Origin: an uncultured Pirellulaceae bacterium
GTDB lineage: Bacteria > Planctomycetota > Planctomycetia > Pirellulales > Pirellulaceae
Direction of reading: 5' to 3'
NCBI GenBank assembly: GCA_934255105.1
Contig: CAKQNH010000006.1
Location: 1-22,201, forward strand
DNA length: 22,201 nt
The number at the start of each line of letters is the position of its first letter. The first letter of the stretch is position 1. The notes under the pieces were generated by a model. That model worked only from the letters and a program-made list of their open reading frames with translations, was not told the DNA's origin and did not search any database. Position numbers and translations under genes: made by a program. Below, one piece after another: positions 1 through 8,338 of the stretch.

Positions 1-5
1 CCACT

Positions 6-2765
6 TTGACGAATCAGGACGAATCACAGGCCAGTGCGCGCCAAGATGATCTAACGGTCATTAGCCAGCGGCCTGTGGCTGCGCCCGAAGAATTTTATCG
101 CTCGATGCCGCTGTCTGAATTGGCGGCCATGCTCGAGGGACGCCAACTGGATCACTTCGCCGTCGATCAGATGATTGGTGGGGGGGGGATGGGGGCGGTC
201 TTTCGCGGTCGTGATCTGCGGCTGGACCGGGTGGTGGCGATCAAGGTCATCCCGTCCGCGCGTCGCGATCCAGAGACTTTGCGACGGTTTCGTTTAGAAG
301 CTCAAGCGGCGGCGAAGTTGGATCATCCCAACATCGCGCGAGTCTACTATGTGGGGGAGGCGGAGCAGTGGAACTACATCGTTTTCGAATTTATCGACGG
401 TGTCAATCTGCGCGATTTGGTGGAGATGCAGGGGCCGCTGAGCGTCGATGACGCGGTGTTCTATACGCGACAAGTGGCCGAAGCACTGCAGCATGCCCAC
501 CAGCGTGAAGTCGTGCATCGCGACATCAAGCCGTCCAATGTATTGGTTACCGCTGCCGGGGCTGCAAAAGTGGTCGATATGGGGCTAGCTCGCAATACGG
601 CGCTGGATCGATCGACCACCGATGAGACGGCCAGCGGGGTGACGCTGGGAACCTTTGACTACATTTCACCCGAACAAGCTCGCAATCCCCGCGATGCGGA
701 CGTGCGCAGCGACCTGTATTCGCTGGGTTGTACACTGTTTTATATGCTCACTGGCAACCCTCCGTTTCCCGAAGGGACCGCGCTACAGAAGCTGCTCAGC
801 CATGGTAGCCAAGCGCCGCCCGACCCACGCGGCTGGCGTGAGGATTTGAGCGACGAGCTGTTTGAGATCACCATGAAGCTGATGGCCAAGCGACCACAGG
901 ATCGCTATCAGACGCCGACCGAGTTGATCAGCGATTTGATGATGTTGGCTGAAGTGGAAAACCTGCCGCGCAGCCAATCGCCGGGAACGATGCTGGTTCC
1001 CAGCCATGCCGCGCAACCGACCTTGGTTGAATCCAATTTGCCATGGTTGGTCGCGGTGGCATTTTTGCTGGTGAGCACTCTGTGGCTGGCCAGTGTGCAA
1101 TCGCCGACTAGAAGCTTTAGCGTTGAAAACGTAGAGTACCCCGTACGGCAAGTAGGCAGCAAAGAGGAAACGAGCGACAGCCAGAAAGCGAGCGTTGTCA
1201 ACACAGCGACAACCCAAGCTGGGATGTCCGTGAATAACGGCTCGACGGCTCCAGCTTTGACATCGCCGCAGGAAACGGAGCGGTCGAAAATTGCGGGCAG
1301 CTCTGCCGTCGACAGTCGGCTTACCACTTCTACTGCTGTGCAGGCGACCACTTTGCCCATCCCGCCGCTCGGTAACAGTGGCTCAGAGTTGCAGCAGCCT
1401 GGGCCTACGATCGGCTCCAGTCCCGAGGATCGTACTGCGGCTACTCCGGTTCCGACGCTGAGCCAGGCAATCAGCTCTGCCCTCAGTCCAGATGTCTCGT
1501 CTAGTGCAGACGTTGTGCAGAGTGCCAGCGGTGCAGCACCCGTCGGCCAAGCTGCTCGTTTGATCGTCAGCGCCGAATTGCCGGCAGGGACAGATCCCAA
1601 CGCTTGGGACAGCAGCTTGGCCAGCGCCGTGGCGCGGCTGGGCCAAATCGCAAAAGCTGATACAACAGCTCCGGCCGAAATTGAAATTCGGGGGCGCATC
1701 ATCCTCCGTAGACCGCTGGAGACCACAGCGGGCGTCTTGCGAATCGTGGGTGGTTCGTCGTCGTCGGGCCAAGCTGTGGTCGAAGTCGGCCCGGATGCTC
1801 TGCTGGGCAGCCAGCAGCCCGATGGTGTGTGGCGCTTGCAGGCTGCCAAACTGAACGTGCAGGGCGTAGCGTTTGAGCTTCAACGGGCTGCTGATTCAGC
1901 GGGCAAATCTCGCAAGGCATTGTTTGCTCTGCATGGAAACTCCCAGTTGGAGCTCGATAACTGTAGCGTTACCGTTCGCAGCGACGCGCCAGCTAGCGGC
2001 ACCGCGTCAACGAGCGTTGGCGGGCCCAACGGTAGCGCGCCGGCCAACGGTTTTAGCGTGGTGTCGGCTAACGAACCGACCGGTAGTAACGATTCAGCAT
2101 CCGGAGATGCAATCGTGATGCGATCGGTGATGAGCGTATTTCGCGGGGCGGCGACCTTGATCAATCTGAATTTCACTGAGCAGACTATAGATAATCGCGT
2201 TGATATTAGTTTGGTAGATAGCTTGGTGGCGGTCAGCGGATCGCTGTTGGAGATCAAGTCGCCGACCGGTGATGCTCAGTCGCAACGCTTCGTTCGCTTG
2301 TTCTGCAACCAGTCGACGATTGTGACCGAGCAGCCATTTGCTCGGCTCAGCTACACGGGCGGCTTGGCACCCCTGGTGGGATTGATGCGTACCAGCCAGA
2401 ACTGCATTTTCTGGTCGCGGGCGGGCGTGCCGCACGTTCAAATTGACGGTGCGCAGCGCCAGAGCTTGGTGGCCAGTTTTAATTTATTGGTATTTCAAGG
2501 CATCAATAACTTGTACGATGCCAACATCCAGGATCTATGCCAGGCTTTTGACGGGGGCGAGCGAATTGCCACGTTCGGGTTTGCTGAAGCATCGGCCAGT
2601 GGTTGGCTGACCGAACGCGGTAGCGAATCGCGTGTGCGGTGGCGTGAGGTTGGGTTTCCCAAGTTGCCGCTGAGCGAATCCGCACCTGCCAATTTTGCGG
2701 TAGAGGAGGGATTGTTTGTTCGCGGAATTACACCTCAAATGCTACCTTTAAGTGCGGCGGAGTAG
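6..2765 (+). CDS. Membrane-anchored Ser/Thr protein kinase with large extracytoplasmic domain
   Basis: Hanks-type kinase, residues about 50-315. Visible are the glycine loop IGGGGMGAV (57-65), the ATP lysine in VAIK (K80), the catalytic HRDIKPSN (171-178, D173), DMG in place of DFG (191-193), SPE in place of APE (221-223), and the subdomain XI arginine near 300. A single membrane segment spans about 345-364. Next comes a Ser/Thr/Ala-rich linker (about 370-525), then about 390 residues rich in short beta-like stretches that could form a parallel beta-helix; that fold is inference. The topology is cytoplasmic kinase with outside sensor or scaffold domain, as in bacterial PknB/PrkC-type kinases, but no PASTA repeats are visible. 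The first possible start is TTG at base 6. The frame is open to the window edge, so the true start may lie upstream. A run of nine G encodes the glycine loop. Confidence 0.93.
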   Translation: MTNQDESQASARQDDLTVISQRPVAAPEEFYRSMPLSELAAMLEGRQLDHFAVDQMIGGGGMGAVFRGRDLRLDRVVAIKVIPSARRDPETLRRFRLEAQAAAKLDHPNIARVYYVGEAEQWNYIVFEFIDGVNLRDLVEMQGPLSVDDAVFYTRQVAEALQHAHQREVVHRDIKPSNVLVTAAGAAKVVDMGLARNTALDRSTTDETASGVTLGTFDYISPEQARNPRDADVRSDLYSLGCTLFYMLTGNPPFPEGTALQKLLSHGSQAPPDPRGWREDLSDELFEITMKLMAKRPQDRYQTPTELISDLMMLAEVENLPRSQSPGTMLVPSHAAQPTLVESNLPWLVAVAFLLVSTLWLASVQSPTRSFSVENVEYPVRQVGSKEETSDSQKASVVNTATTQAGMSVNNGSTAPALTSPQETERSKIAGSSAVDSRLTTSTAVQATTLPIPPLGNSGSELQQPGPTIGSSPEDRTAATPVPTLSQAISSALSPDVSSSADVVQSASGAAPVGQAARLIVSAELPAGTDPNAWDSSLASAVARLGQIAKADTTAPAEIEIRGRIILRRPLETTAGVLRIVGGSSSSGQAVVEVGPDALLGSQQPDGVWRLQAAKLNVQGVAFELQRAADSAGKSRKALFALHGNSQLELDNCSVTVRSDAPASGTASTSVGGPNGSAPANGFSVVSANEPTGSNDSASGDAIVMRSVMSVFRGAATLINLNFTEQTIDNRVDISLVDSLVAVSGSLLEIKSPTGDAQSQRFVRLFCNQSTIVTEQPFARLSYTGGLAPLVGLMRTSQNCIFWSRAGVPHVQIDGAQRQSLVASFNLLVFQGINNLYDANIQDLCQAFDGGERIATFGFAEASASGWLTERGSESRVRWREVGFPKLPLSESAPANFAVEEGLFVRGITPQMLPLSAAE

Positions 2766-2785
2766 GTACTTTGTGGCATGGTCTT

Positions 2786-2815
2786 CCAGCTTGCGTATCC
2801 TGGCCCGCAAGCTGG
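2786..2815 (+). terminator. Hairpin just after the kinase gene
   Basis: Perfect 10-bp inverted repeat: CCAGCTTGCG at 2786-2795 and CGCAAGCTGG at 2806-2815, with a 10-nt loop, 21 bases after the kinase stop. It has no T-run right behind it, so it is either a weak or factor-assisted terminator or part of a dispersed repeat element continuing into the direct repeat at 2811-2868. Confidence 0.45.
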
Positions 2816-2868
2816 CAGCTTACGCCACGTTATTTATGGCGAGCTGGCAGCCTACGCCACTTATTTAT
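2811..2868. repeat. Imperfect direct repeat, about 27 bp, two copies
   Basis: The motif GCTGGCAGCYTACGCCAC followed by a TTATTTAT tail occurs at 2811-2837 and 2843-2868, with one substitution and one single-base indel. It overlaps the right arm of the 2786-2815 hairpin. The gap between the kinase and the cytochrome gene therefore looks partly built of repeat elements. A second inverted repeat, TGTAC/GTACA (2915-2919 and 2926-2930), lies nearer the cytochrome start and may be an operator, which is speculative. Confidence 0.6.
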
Positions 2869-3006
2869 CAAACCGTGGCAAGGTACGATAATAGTCGTGC
2901 GACCCTTGATTTTATGTACGACTCTGTACACACTTGCATTATCAACTTTGTGAGAGCCTCTCTAAAGTGGGTGTTGGCCATAAAGTAAAACCGAGGAGAA
3001 TCCCGA

Positions 3007-3423
3007 ATGAAGAAGTTTTGTGTCGCGTTGATCGTCGCCGGCTTGACGCTGTCGACCGTTTCCCCAGCGTTTGCTATCAAGCAGCTCAAGGAGGCGTTTG
3101 AAAAGCAGTATGCGGGTGACGACGCGAATGCGGATTTCAAAGCGCTGGTCGATGAAGCCAAGTGCAATATCTGCCATGTCGATAAGGAAAACAAGAAGAA
3201 AGTCCACAATCCCTACGGCACTGTGGTGAAAGCGGCGCTGGAAAAGGCTGAGTTCCCAATAAAGGAATTCAAGAAGGAGCCTGAAAAGTACGCCGAGCAG
3301 GTCAAGAAGATCTTCGAATCGGTGAAAGATGAAAAGAGCGACGATGCGCAAGGCCGGACATTTGCCAAGCGAATGGAAGATCACCTGTTGCCCGGTGGTA
3401 ACGTAGACGGTAAGAAAGAGTAG
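3007..3423 (+). CDS. Small secreted mono-haem c-type cytochrome-like protein
   Basis: 138 residues. The Sec signal peptide (1-23) has a KK n-region, a hydrophobic core and an AFA cleavage site. There is one haem-attachment motif, CNICH (C53, C56, H57). The rest of the mature protein is short, Lys/Glu-rich and probably helical. A possible sixth haem ligand is M123, but this cannot be decided from sequence. It should act outside the inner membrane as an electron carrier or haem-binding protein. The start is well supported: GAGGAG at 2993-2998 lies 8 bases before the ATG. A strong intrinsic terminator follows, so it is probably transcribed alone. Haem would be attached by a system such as the ResB-CcsA protein at 18490. 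The particular cytochrome family is not recognised. Confidence 0.85.
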   Translation: MKKFCVALIVAGLTLSTVSPAFAIKQLKEAFEKQYAGDDANADFKALVDEAKCNICHVDKENKKKVHNPYGTVVKAALEKAEFPIKEFKKEPEKYAEQVKKIFESVKDEKSDDAQGRTFAKRMEDHLLPGGNVDGKKE

Positions 3424-3435
3424 TCTTGCGACAGT

Positions 3436-3473
3436 GATCCAGCCACTACTGCGGGATCCAGCCAGCTCTGCGG
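3436..3473. repeat. Tandem 19-bp repeat, two copies
   Basis: Two adjacent 19-bp units beginning GATCCAGCCA and ending CTGCGG (3436-3454 and 3455-3473), with three mismatches. They lie between the cytochrome stop codon and its terminator hairpin. No function is evident. Confidence 0.6.
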
Positions 3474-3512
3474 GTCAAGTGTCCAGTTCGTTTGGTCGCT
3501 TGACCTTTTTTT
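3473..3512 (+). terminator. Intrinsic terminator of the cytochrome gene
   Basis: A 9-bp stem (GGTCAAGTG at 3473-3481 pairing with CGCTTGACC at 3497-3505, one G-T wobble) with a 15-nt loop, followed immediately by seven T. It is 50 bases after the cytochrome stop codon. This is the clearest rho-independent terminator in the window. Confidence 0.88.
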
Positions 3513-3600
3513 ATTGGTTGGCTAGCGGCATCTATTCCACGCTCCGTTTTCCTGGGACAATTTTGCGTTGCGTTTACCGGTAACTGAATCAAAGCGTCCT

Positions 3601-6054
3601 ATGCCGTCGCAGTCTCGCAATCTCACCTCCTGGCTTTCGTGTCTGGCGACATGGCTTACTGTCGGCCTTGCGACGCTGCCGTGCGCGATTGCTCAGACGC
3701 AGGATGCAACGCCTGCTGCGGAGGCTGGTGGGGCGCGAGTGCAGGTCACCTTTGGTCTAGCCGGCGCGTGGAAGCTGGGGCAACTGTGTCCCGTGCGCGT
3801 GCAGCTCGACCCCGCACTACAATCCGCCGCATCCGCCATCGAAGTGCAGACGGTCGACGGCGATGGGGTCGACGTAACCTACCGCCAAGCGGTCTCCGCA
3901 GAAATGTTTTCGGAAGTAGGTTCTACGCCGGCGAGCTCCTCTGCTAGCGGCGCAGTGTGGATGTCCATTCGCATTGGGCGGCAGAATGCGCCCGTAGAAG
4001 TGCGCGTGTGGGGCGCGGACGAGAAGCAGCCGCTGTTTCGCCAAACGTATGTGGGGCAGGATCTGGGGCAGGGCCTGCTATCGAGCCAGCCGCTGATTGT
4101 AGCTATGGGTTCGTCGATGGGAGTCGAGTCGCTCAGTCGCTCGAGCGGGGACGGAAGCCAAACCACCTTTTCCGTAGCCCTTCTACAGTCCGCTGCCGAA
4201 GTACCGCCGAATCAAGCTGCTTACTCGAGCTGTGACCTGCTGCTAATTTCGTGCGCTGATGCAGGGCTGCTGCACAGCCTGGATGCCCGGCAGTGGTCGG
4301 CGATCGACAATTGGATTCGCCGTGGCGGGGCGGGCGTTGTCAGCCTGAGCGATCAGGTGCAGGAGCTGGGCAGCCTGCAACCATTGGCCGCGTTGCTTCC
4401 TGGCGAATTGATCGGGTCCGGGCGGATCCGCAATCCGGCTGCGCTGGAATCTTTGGTCGGTACAGAGGATCCATTGGCGGATTTTGGCTACGCGCTCATC
4501 AAGCCTGAGCGTGGTAGGATTGAGCTAACGCTGACCGACTCGTTGTCGCGTTCCGTTCCGTGGTGGATGTCCTACTCGCACGGGCTGGGGACGATGCGGT
4601 TTGTGGCCAGCGATCTGGGTGGGGCAACTTTTGAGGAGTGGGATGATCGCAGTCGATTGTGGGCTAGGTTGATAGCCCCCTATATGGCCCGCGTGTTGAC
4701 GACCGCAGGGAGCGATGATCAGGTCGTGGGCGAAGCCTCGTATCTCGGCTACAGCGATATGGTTGGACAATTGCGAGCCACGCTGGATTTGTTTCCTGGG
4801 GTGCGAGTGGTATCGTTTGGGCAGATCGCTGCGCTGCTGGTGGGCGTGCTGCTGTTGATTGGACCCATCGATTATCTCATATCGGTCAAATGGCTGAAGC
4901 GTCCCGAGCTGAGTTGGACTTTCGCGGGGCTGGCGTTGCTGGCCATCAGTGTCGGGCTGGTGCTACTGTTGGCTAAAATTCGTCCTAGCGAAGTGCGTAT
5001 CAATTCGGTGCAGATCATCGATGTCGATGTGGCTCCCGGTGTAAGTCTTGGCCAAAGTTCAAGCCAAGTCTCTGGTCAGGCTTCCGCTCACGAGCTCGAC
5101 CAGGCTGCGCAGTCGCAGGCCGGCAGGGGGGGGCATCAGGCAATCGCCTATGGGCAATTGTGGAGCCACGTTTTCAGCGGCGCAGCCCGCGAGCTGGATG
5201 TAGCTGTGGCTGTTGAGACGGTTGGGGACAACCGCTCTACACTTGCTCAAGAGACGGTTGGGGACAACCGCTCTACTGCTGGTCCGGCGGTAAGCGTCGA
5301 TTGGCAAGGGCTGCCGGGCCACGGTTTGGGAGGTCTGCTGTCGCAGATGAGCACCGACCGCGGCATGCCCGGCTACACTATCGAGTCCACCGCTGGCGGC
5401 CAAACGTTGCTCAGCGGTGTAGGTATTCCAGCGGCCGGTACCAAGTGCCTGACGGCTCAGTGGGTACAGCCCATTACGCTTACGGCAACGTCGCGTCTGC
5501 AGGAGATTCCGGGAGTAGATCAACTGCAGGGAGAGCTGGCAAATCCGTTGTCCGTGGATCTGCTCGACCCGGTGTTGTACTACCACAATTGGTTCTACAG
5601 TTTGAACAGCCGCATTCCGTCTGGCGGCTCGGTGAGCATCGCGTTTGATACGATCCCCAAAGACATTTCGTTGCGACTCAACGGCCGCCGCACCGTCGAT
5701 AGCAAGGAGTCCACGACGCGCTGGGATCCGGCTGACCGTGGGTCGATCGATCGCTTGTTGGAGTTGATGATGTTTTACAAAGCGGCAAATGGCAAGGCGT
5801 ACACTTCGCTAACCCATCGCTTTCAACCGCTGCTGGATCAAACGAATTTGCTGCAGACCGATCGAGCCATACTGCTGGGGAGACTGGACAGGCCCTGGGC
5901 CGCCGTGCGAGTCGCCCCAAGTGGTACTGAAGGGAGTAGCGCTGAAGGTAGCAATTCCGCAGACAGCGGCGGGCCATCGCTAGAGGTCCAGCAGGACATG
6001 GATCGCGTGTGGTGTCGGATCGCCATTCCCGTACAACCTGCCCCTAAGAAATAG
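3601..6054 (+). CDS. Large exported membrane protein, probable accessory to the adjacent ABC ATPase
   Basis: 817 residues from ATG 3601. An in-frame TTG at 3568 would add 11 residues ahead of the signal peptide, so the ATG is preferred. The signal sequence is about 1-31. An extracytoplasmic region follows, including a Rossmann or amidotransferase-like stretch (CDLLLISCADAGLLHSLD, then WIRRGGAGVVSLS) of the kind found in GldG/DUF4350-like proteins. Two membrane helices lie at about 406-427 and 437-459, flanking GPIDYLISVKWLKRPELSW. A GPxDY...RPELxW loop is, from memory, common in planctomycete proteins beside ABC transporters. A large beta-rich C-terminal region follows. Residues near 550-570 contain the duplicated peptide ETVGDNRST, encoded by a palindromic DNA repeat. 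The stop lies 13 bases before the ABC ATPase, so co-expression is likely. The exact family name is not known to me. Confidence 0.85.
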   Translation: MPSQSRNLTSWLSCLATWLTVGLATLPCAIAQTQDATPAAEAGGARVQVTFGLAGAWKLGQLCPVRVQLDPALQSAASAIEVQTVDGDGVDVTYRQAVSAEMFSEVGSTPASSSASGAVWMSIRIGRQNAPVEVRVWGADEKQPLFRQTYVGQDLGQGLLSSQPLIVAMGSSMGVESLSRSSGDGSQTTFSVALLQSAAEVPPNQAAYSSCDLLLISCADAGLLHSLDARQWSAIDNWIRRGGAGVVSLSDQVQELGSLQPLAALLPGELIGSGRIRNPAALESLVGTEDPLADFGYALIKPERGRIELTLTDSLSRSVPWWMSYSHGLGTMRFVASDLGGATFEEWDDRSRLWARLIAPYMARVLTTAGSDDQVVGEASYLGYSDMVGQLRATLDLFPGVRVVSFGQIAALLVGVLLLIGPIDYLISVKWLKRPELSWTFAGLALLAISVGLVLLLAKIRPSEVRINSVQIIDVDVAPGVSLGQSSSQVSGQASAHELDQAAQSQAGRGGHQAIAYGQLWSHVFSGAARELDVAVAVETVGDNRSTLAQETVGDNRSTAGPAVSVDWQGLPGHGLGGLLSQMSTDRGMPGYTIESTAGGQTLLSGVGIPAAGTKCLTAQWVQPITLTATSRLQEIPGVDQLQGELANPLSVDLLDPVLYYHNWFYSLNSRIPSGGSVSIAFDTIPKDISLRLNGRRTVDSKESTTRWDPADRGSIDRLLELMMFYKAANGKAYTSLTHRFQPLLDQTNLLQTDRAILLGRLDRPWAAVRVAPSGTEGSSAEGSNSADSGGPSLEVQQDMDRVWCRIAIPVQPAPKK
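5215..5276. repeat. Pair of palindromic 26-bp repeats inside a coding region
   Basis: An identical 26-base unit occurs at 5215-5240 and 5251-5276 (period 36, in frame). Each copy contains the hairpin CGGTTG-GGGA-CAACCG. Both copies translate to ETVGDNRST in the membrane protein. The perfect nucleotide identity and palindromic core look like a mobile short palindromic element inserted into a gene rather than ordinary protein repeat drift. Confidence 0.8.
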
Positions 6055-6067
6055 AAGGTTCACACGC

Positions 6068-7015
6068 GTGATTAGAACGGTTAATCTCACCAAGAAATAT
6101 GGCGACATGTATGCCATTCGGGGCATTACGCTCGAGCTGGAGCAGGGGGACCTGTTTGGTTTCATCGGTCCTAACGGGGCTGGGAAAACCACGACCATGC
6201 GCATCATCGCCACGCTGCTCACGCCAACCTATGGTGAAGCTTACGTGTGCGACAATTCGATCTATACAGATCCTGCAGAGATTCGCCGATTGGTCGGCTA
6301 CATGCCCGACTTCTTCGGCGTTTACGATGACATGACAGTGATCGAGTATTTGGAGTTTTTTGCGGCCGCCTATCGCATTCACGGCGTAGCGCGTCGTCAA
6401 CGCTGCGACGAAATGCTGGACGTGGTCGATTTGGATTTCAAGCGCGATGCGTATGCCAATACGCTGTCGCGCGGGCAGACTCAGCGTTTGGGATTGGCCC
6501 GAGTGCTACTGCACGATCCGCAAGTTCTCTTGTTAGATGAACCGCTCAGTGGCTTGGACCCGCGAGCGCGCATCGAGATGCGGAATTTGCTGCGCAAGCT
6601 CGGACAGATGGGCAAGACGATCGTCGTCAGCAGTCACATCCTGCCGGAGTTGGCAGACATTTGCAACAAAGTCGGGATCATCAATCGTGGCGAGATGGGG
6701 TTCAACGATTCGATCGAAGCCTTGATCAAGACCGTGCGACCTCAGTCGATTATCGAAGTGCAATTAGCTCAGACCGATCGCGCGGCGGAGGCCGAAAGTT
6801 TCCTGGCCTCGCAACCGCTGGTCGAGAGCGTGGCCCGCATGGAACATTCAGCGGGGGAGTTGGAGGTGACGCTGGTCGAAGGCCTGCACGACTACAGTCC
6901 CCTCGCGACCGCGCTGGTCACTGCCGGTTTTGCATTTCAGCGTTTCGCGGAGAAAGAGACCAACCTTGAGTCAGCCTTTATGGCATTGACGAAGGGAAGC
7001 GGAAGCAAGATCTAG
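6068..7015 (+). CDS. ABC transporter ATP-binding protein (ABC-2/CcmA/GldA type)
   Basis: 315 residues with a complete nucleotide-binding domain: Walker A GPNGAGKT (34-41), signature LSRGQ (133-137, an LSGGQ variant), Walker B VLLLDEP (153-159), D-loop SGLD (161-164) and switch H190. The Q-loop position reads GYMPD (77-81), with Asp where Gln is usual. The C-terminal extension (about 210-315) is typical of ATPases that partner ABC-2 export permeases or Gld-type complexes. The start is GTG at 6068, with GAAGG at 6054-6058 overlapping the upstream stop region, so translation is probably coupled to the large membrane protein. No multi-pass permease lies beside it. The next gene is convergent, 24 bp away. 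The substrate is unknown. Confidence 0.93.
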   Translation: MIRTVNLTKKYGDMYAIRGITLELEQGDLFGFIGPNGAGKTTTMRIIATLLTPTYGEAYVCDNSIYTDPAEIRRLVGYMPDFFGVYDDMTVIEYLEFFAAAYRIHGVARRQRCDEMLDVVDLDFKRDAYANTLSRGQTQRLGLARVLLHDPQVLLLDEPLSGLDPRARIEMRNLLRKLGQMGKTIVVSSHILPELADICNKVGIINRGEMGFNDSIEALIKTVRPQSIIEVQLAQTDRAAEAESFLASQPLVESVARMEHSAGELEVTLVEGLHDYSPLATALVTAGFAFQRFAEKETNLESAFMALTKGSGSKI

Positions 7016-7039
7016 TATCGGCTACGACAGCCAAGCATG

Positions 7040-8185
7040 CTAAGCAGTTTTCGCCAGGCGTTGTAGGATCTCGATGCCGCGGTCGAGCACTGCATCGGGG
7101 ACGGCATATGAAATGCGAAAATGGCTGTCCCGATCGCTGAAAATATTGCCTGGGATAATCAGCAGTTCGTTCTCGATGGCCTTTTTGACGAAGGCTTCAC
7201 CGCTTCCATTGGGTGCCTTGGGGAACAGGTAAAACGCGCCTCCCGGAGTGGCGAATTCGTAGTAGTCTTTCAGACCCGCGAACAGTCGGGCTCGCTTGTG
7301 GCTGTAGTCGTTACTATAGCTGGTCATATCGATATCCATCGCCGCCAGTGCGCCCCATTGGGCCGGCTGGGGCGCGCAGACGAACGAATATTGCTGCAGT
7401 TTGATCATGGTATCGATGATGGCTGCCGGGCCGTGGACCCAGCCTACTCGCCAGCCGGTCATAGCATGGCTCTTGGAAAATCCGTCGATGACGATCGTGT
7501 TGGGATTGGTGTCGGCGGGGGTGGGCAACGGGCCGTCAAAAGCGAATTGGCTGTAGATCTCATCCGAGATGAGTGCCACTGCATGCCGTGCGGCCAGTTC
7601 GGCCAGACCATTGGCTTCAGCTTGAGTGGCGGTAACGCCGGTGGGGTTGCCGGGGGTGTTGAATAGAATCAGTTTGGTGCGTGGAGTTATAGCCGCTTCG
7701 ACTTTGTCCAGGTCGATGCGGAAATCGGGGTAGGTATCGATGATAATCGGTGTTCCGCCGACCAGTTTTACCAATGCCGGATACATCACGAAGTAGGGGT
7801 CGAACATGATCACCTCGTCGCCCGGATCGAGCAGGCTGAGCATGGCCAGCACGAGCCCGCCGCTGGTCCCCGAAGTGACGAACACATCGCGATCCGCATG
7901 GCCGTATCGCGCATCGATGTTCGCCTTGAGCTTGGCCCGCAAGGGGGCGATTCCCTGCGACGGGGTGTAGGCGTTTTTGTCTTGCTCAATAGCTTCGATG
8001 GCCGCCCGCTTGGCCGACTCGGGGACGGGGAAGTCGGGTTGTCCAATACTCAAATTGACTGGGTTCTTGAGTTTGGCAGCCAGATCGAAAATCTTGCGAA
8101 TGCCGCTGCTATCGAAAGCTTGGCTGCGTTTGGAAATCCACGAAGCGGCCGAGGGTGAGGAAGAGCTTGATCCGGAAGGTGACAT
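7040..8185 (-). CDS. PLP-dependent aminotransferase, class I/II
   Basis: 381 residues from the ATG at 8185. An in-frame ATG at 8239 would add 18 residues unlike the family, so the shorter form is preferred. Neither start has a clear ribosome site. Fold-type I motifs are intact (numbers for the longer form): NLSIGQPDF near 62-70, NTPGNPTG (194-201), DEIYS (226-230), the Schiff-base lysine in SKSHAMTGWRVG (K256) and the carboxylate-binding arginine in FRISYA (R375). It should move an amino group between an amino acid and a 2-oxo acid in the cytoplasm. Aspartate or aromatic substrates are plausible, but specificity cannot be read here. It lies downstream of the ExbD-like genes, separated by a hairpin repeat, so it may be transcribed separately. 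Confidence 0.93.
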   Translation of the reverse strand: MSPSGSSSSSPSAASWISKRSQAFDSSGIRKIFDLAAKLKNPVNLSIGQPDFPVPESAKRAAIEAIEQDKNAYTPSQGIAPLRAKLKANIDARYGHADRDVFVTSGTSGGLVLAMLSLLDPGDEVIMFDPYFVMYPALVKLVGGTPIIIDTYPDFRIDLDKVEAAITPRTKLILFNTPGNPTGVTATQAEANGLAELAARHAVALISDEIYSQFAFDGPLPTPADTNPNTIVIDGFSKSHAMTGWRVGWVHGPAAIIDTMIKLQQYSFVCAPQPAQWGALAAMDIDMTSYSNDYSHKRARLFAGLKDYYEFATPGGAFYLFPKAPNGSGEAFVKKAIENELLIIPGNIFSDRDSHFRISYAVPDAVLDRGIEILQRLAKTA

Positions 8186-8270
8186 GGTGTCCAGCGTTAA
8201 GTAAGAATTATAGAAGTGCAGGGGCTGCAAGCCTAGCATGACTTAATCAGCCTAACAACGCCGCCGCCGT

Positions 8271-8330
8271 TGCGGAAGTCGCCGAGACTTTCGGTCGTGA
8301 GAACTTTTGAAACTCTTGGCGAGTTCCGCT
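8271..8330. repeat. Inverted pair of a dispersed 22-24 bp repeat forming a hairpin
   Basis: The forward copy (8271-8292, core GCGGAAGTCGCC) and reverse copy (8309-8330, core GGCGAGTTCCGC) pair along about 22 bases with four mismatches and a 16-nt loop. It lies in the gap between the 323-residue ExbD-like gene and the aminotransferase, just after the former's stop on the minus strand. It could act as a terminator or RNA-processing site. The same unit recurs at 9364 and at 16444-16566. Confidence 0.75.
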
Positions 8331-8338
8331 ACTAGCGG

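Noticed and set aside
908..1849. 313-codon minus-strand frame opposite the kinase gene
   Set aside because: It is antisense to the kinase linker, and the kinase frame has clear domains. The composition matches a shadow of Ser/Thr/Ala-rich coding sequence.
7015..7041. Bidirectional terminator between the convergent ABC ATPase and aminotransferase genes
   Set aside because: Only an 8-bp palindrome AGCATGCT without a loop or T-run is present in the 24-bp gap.
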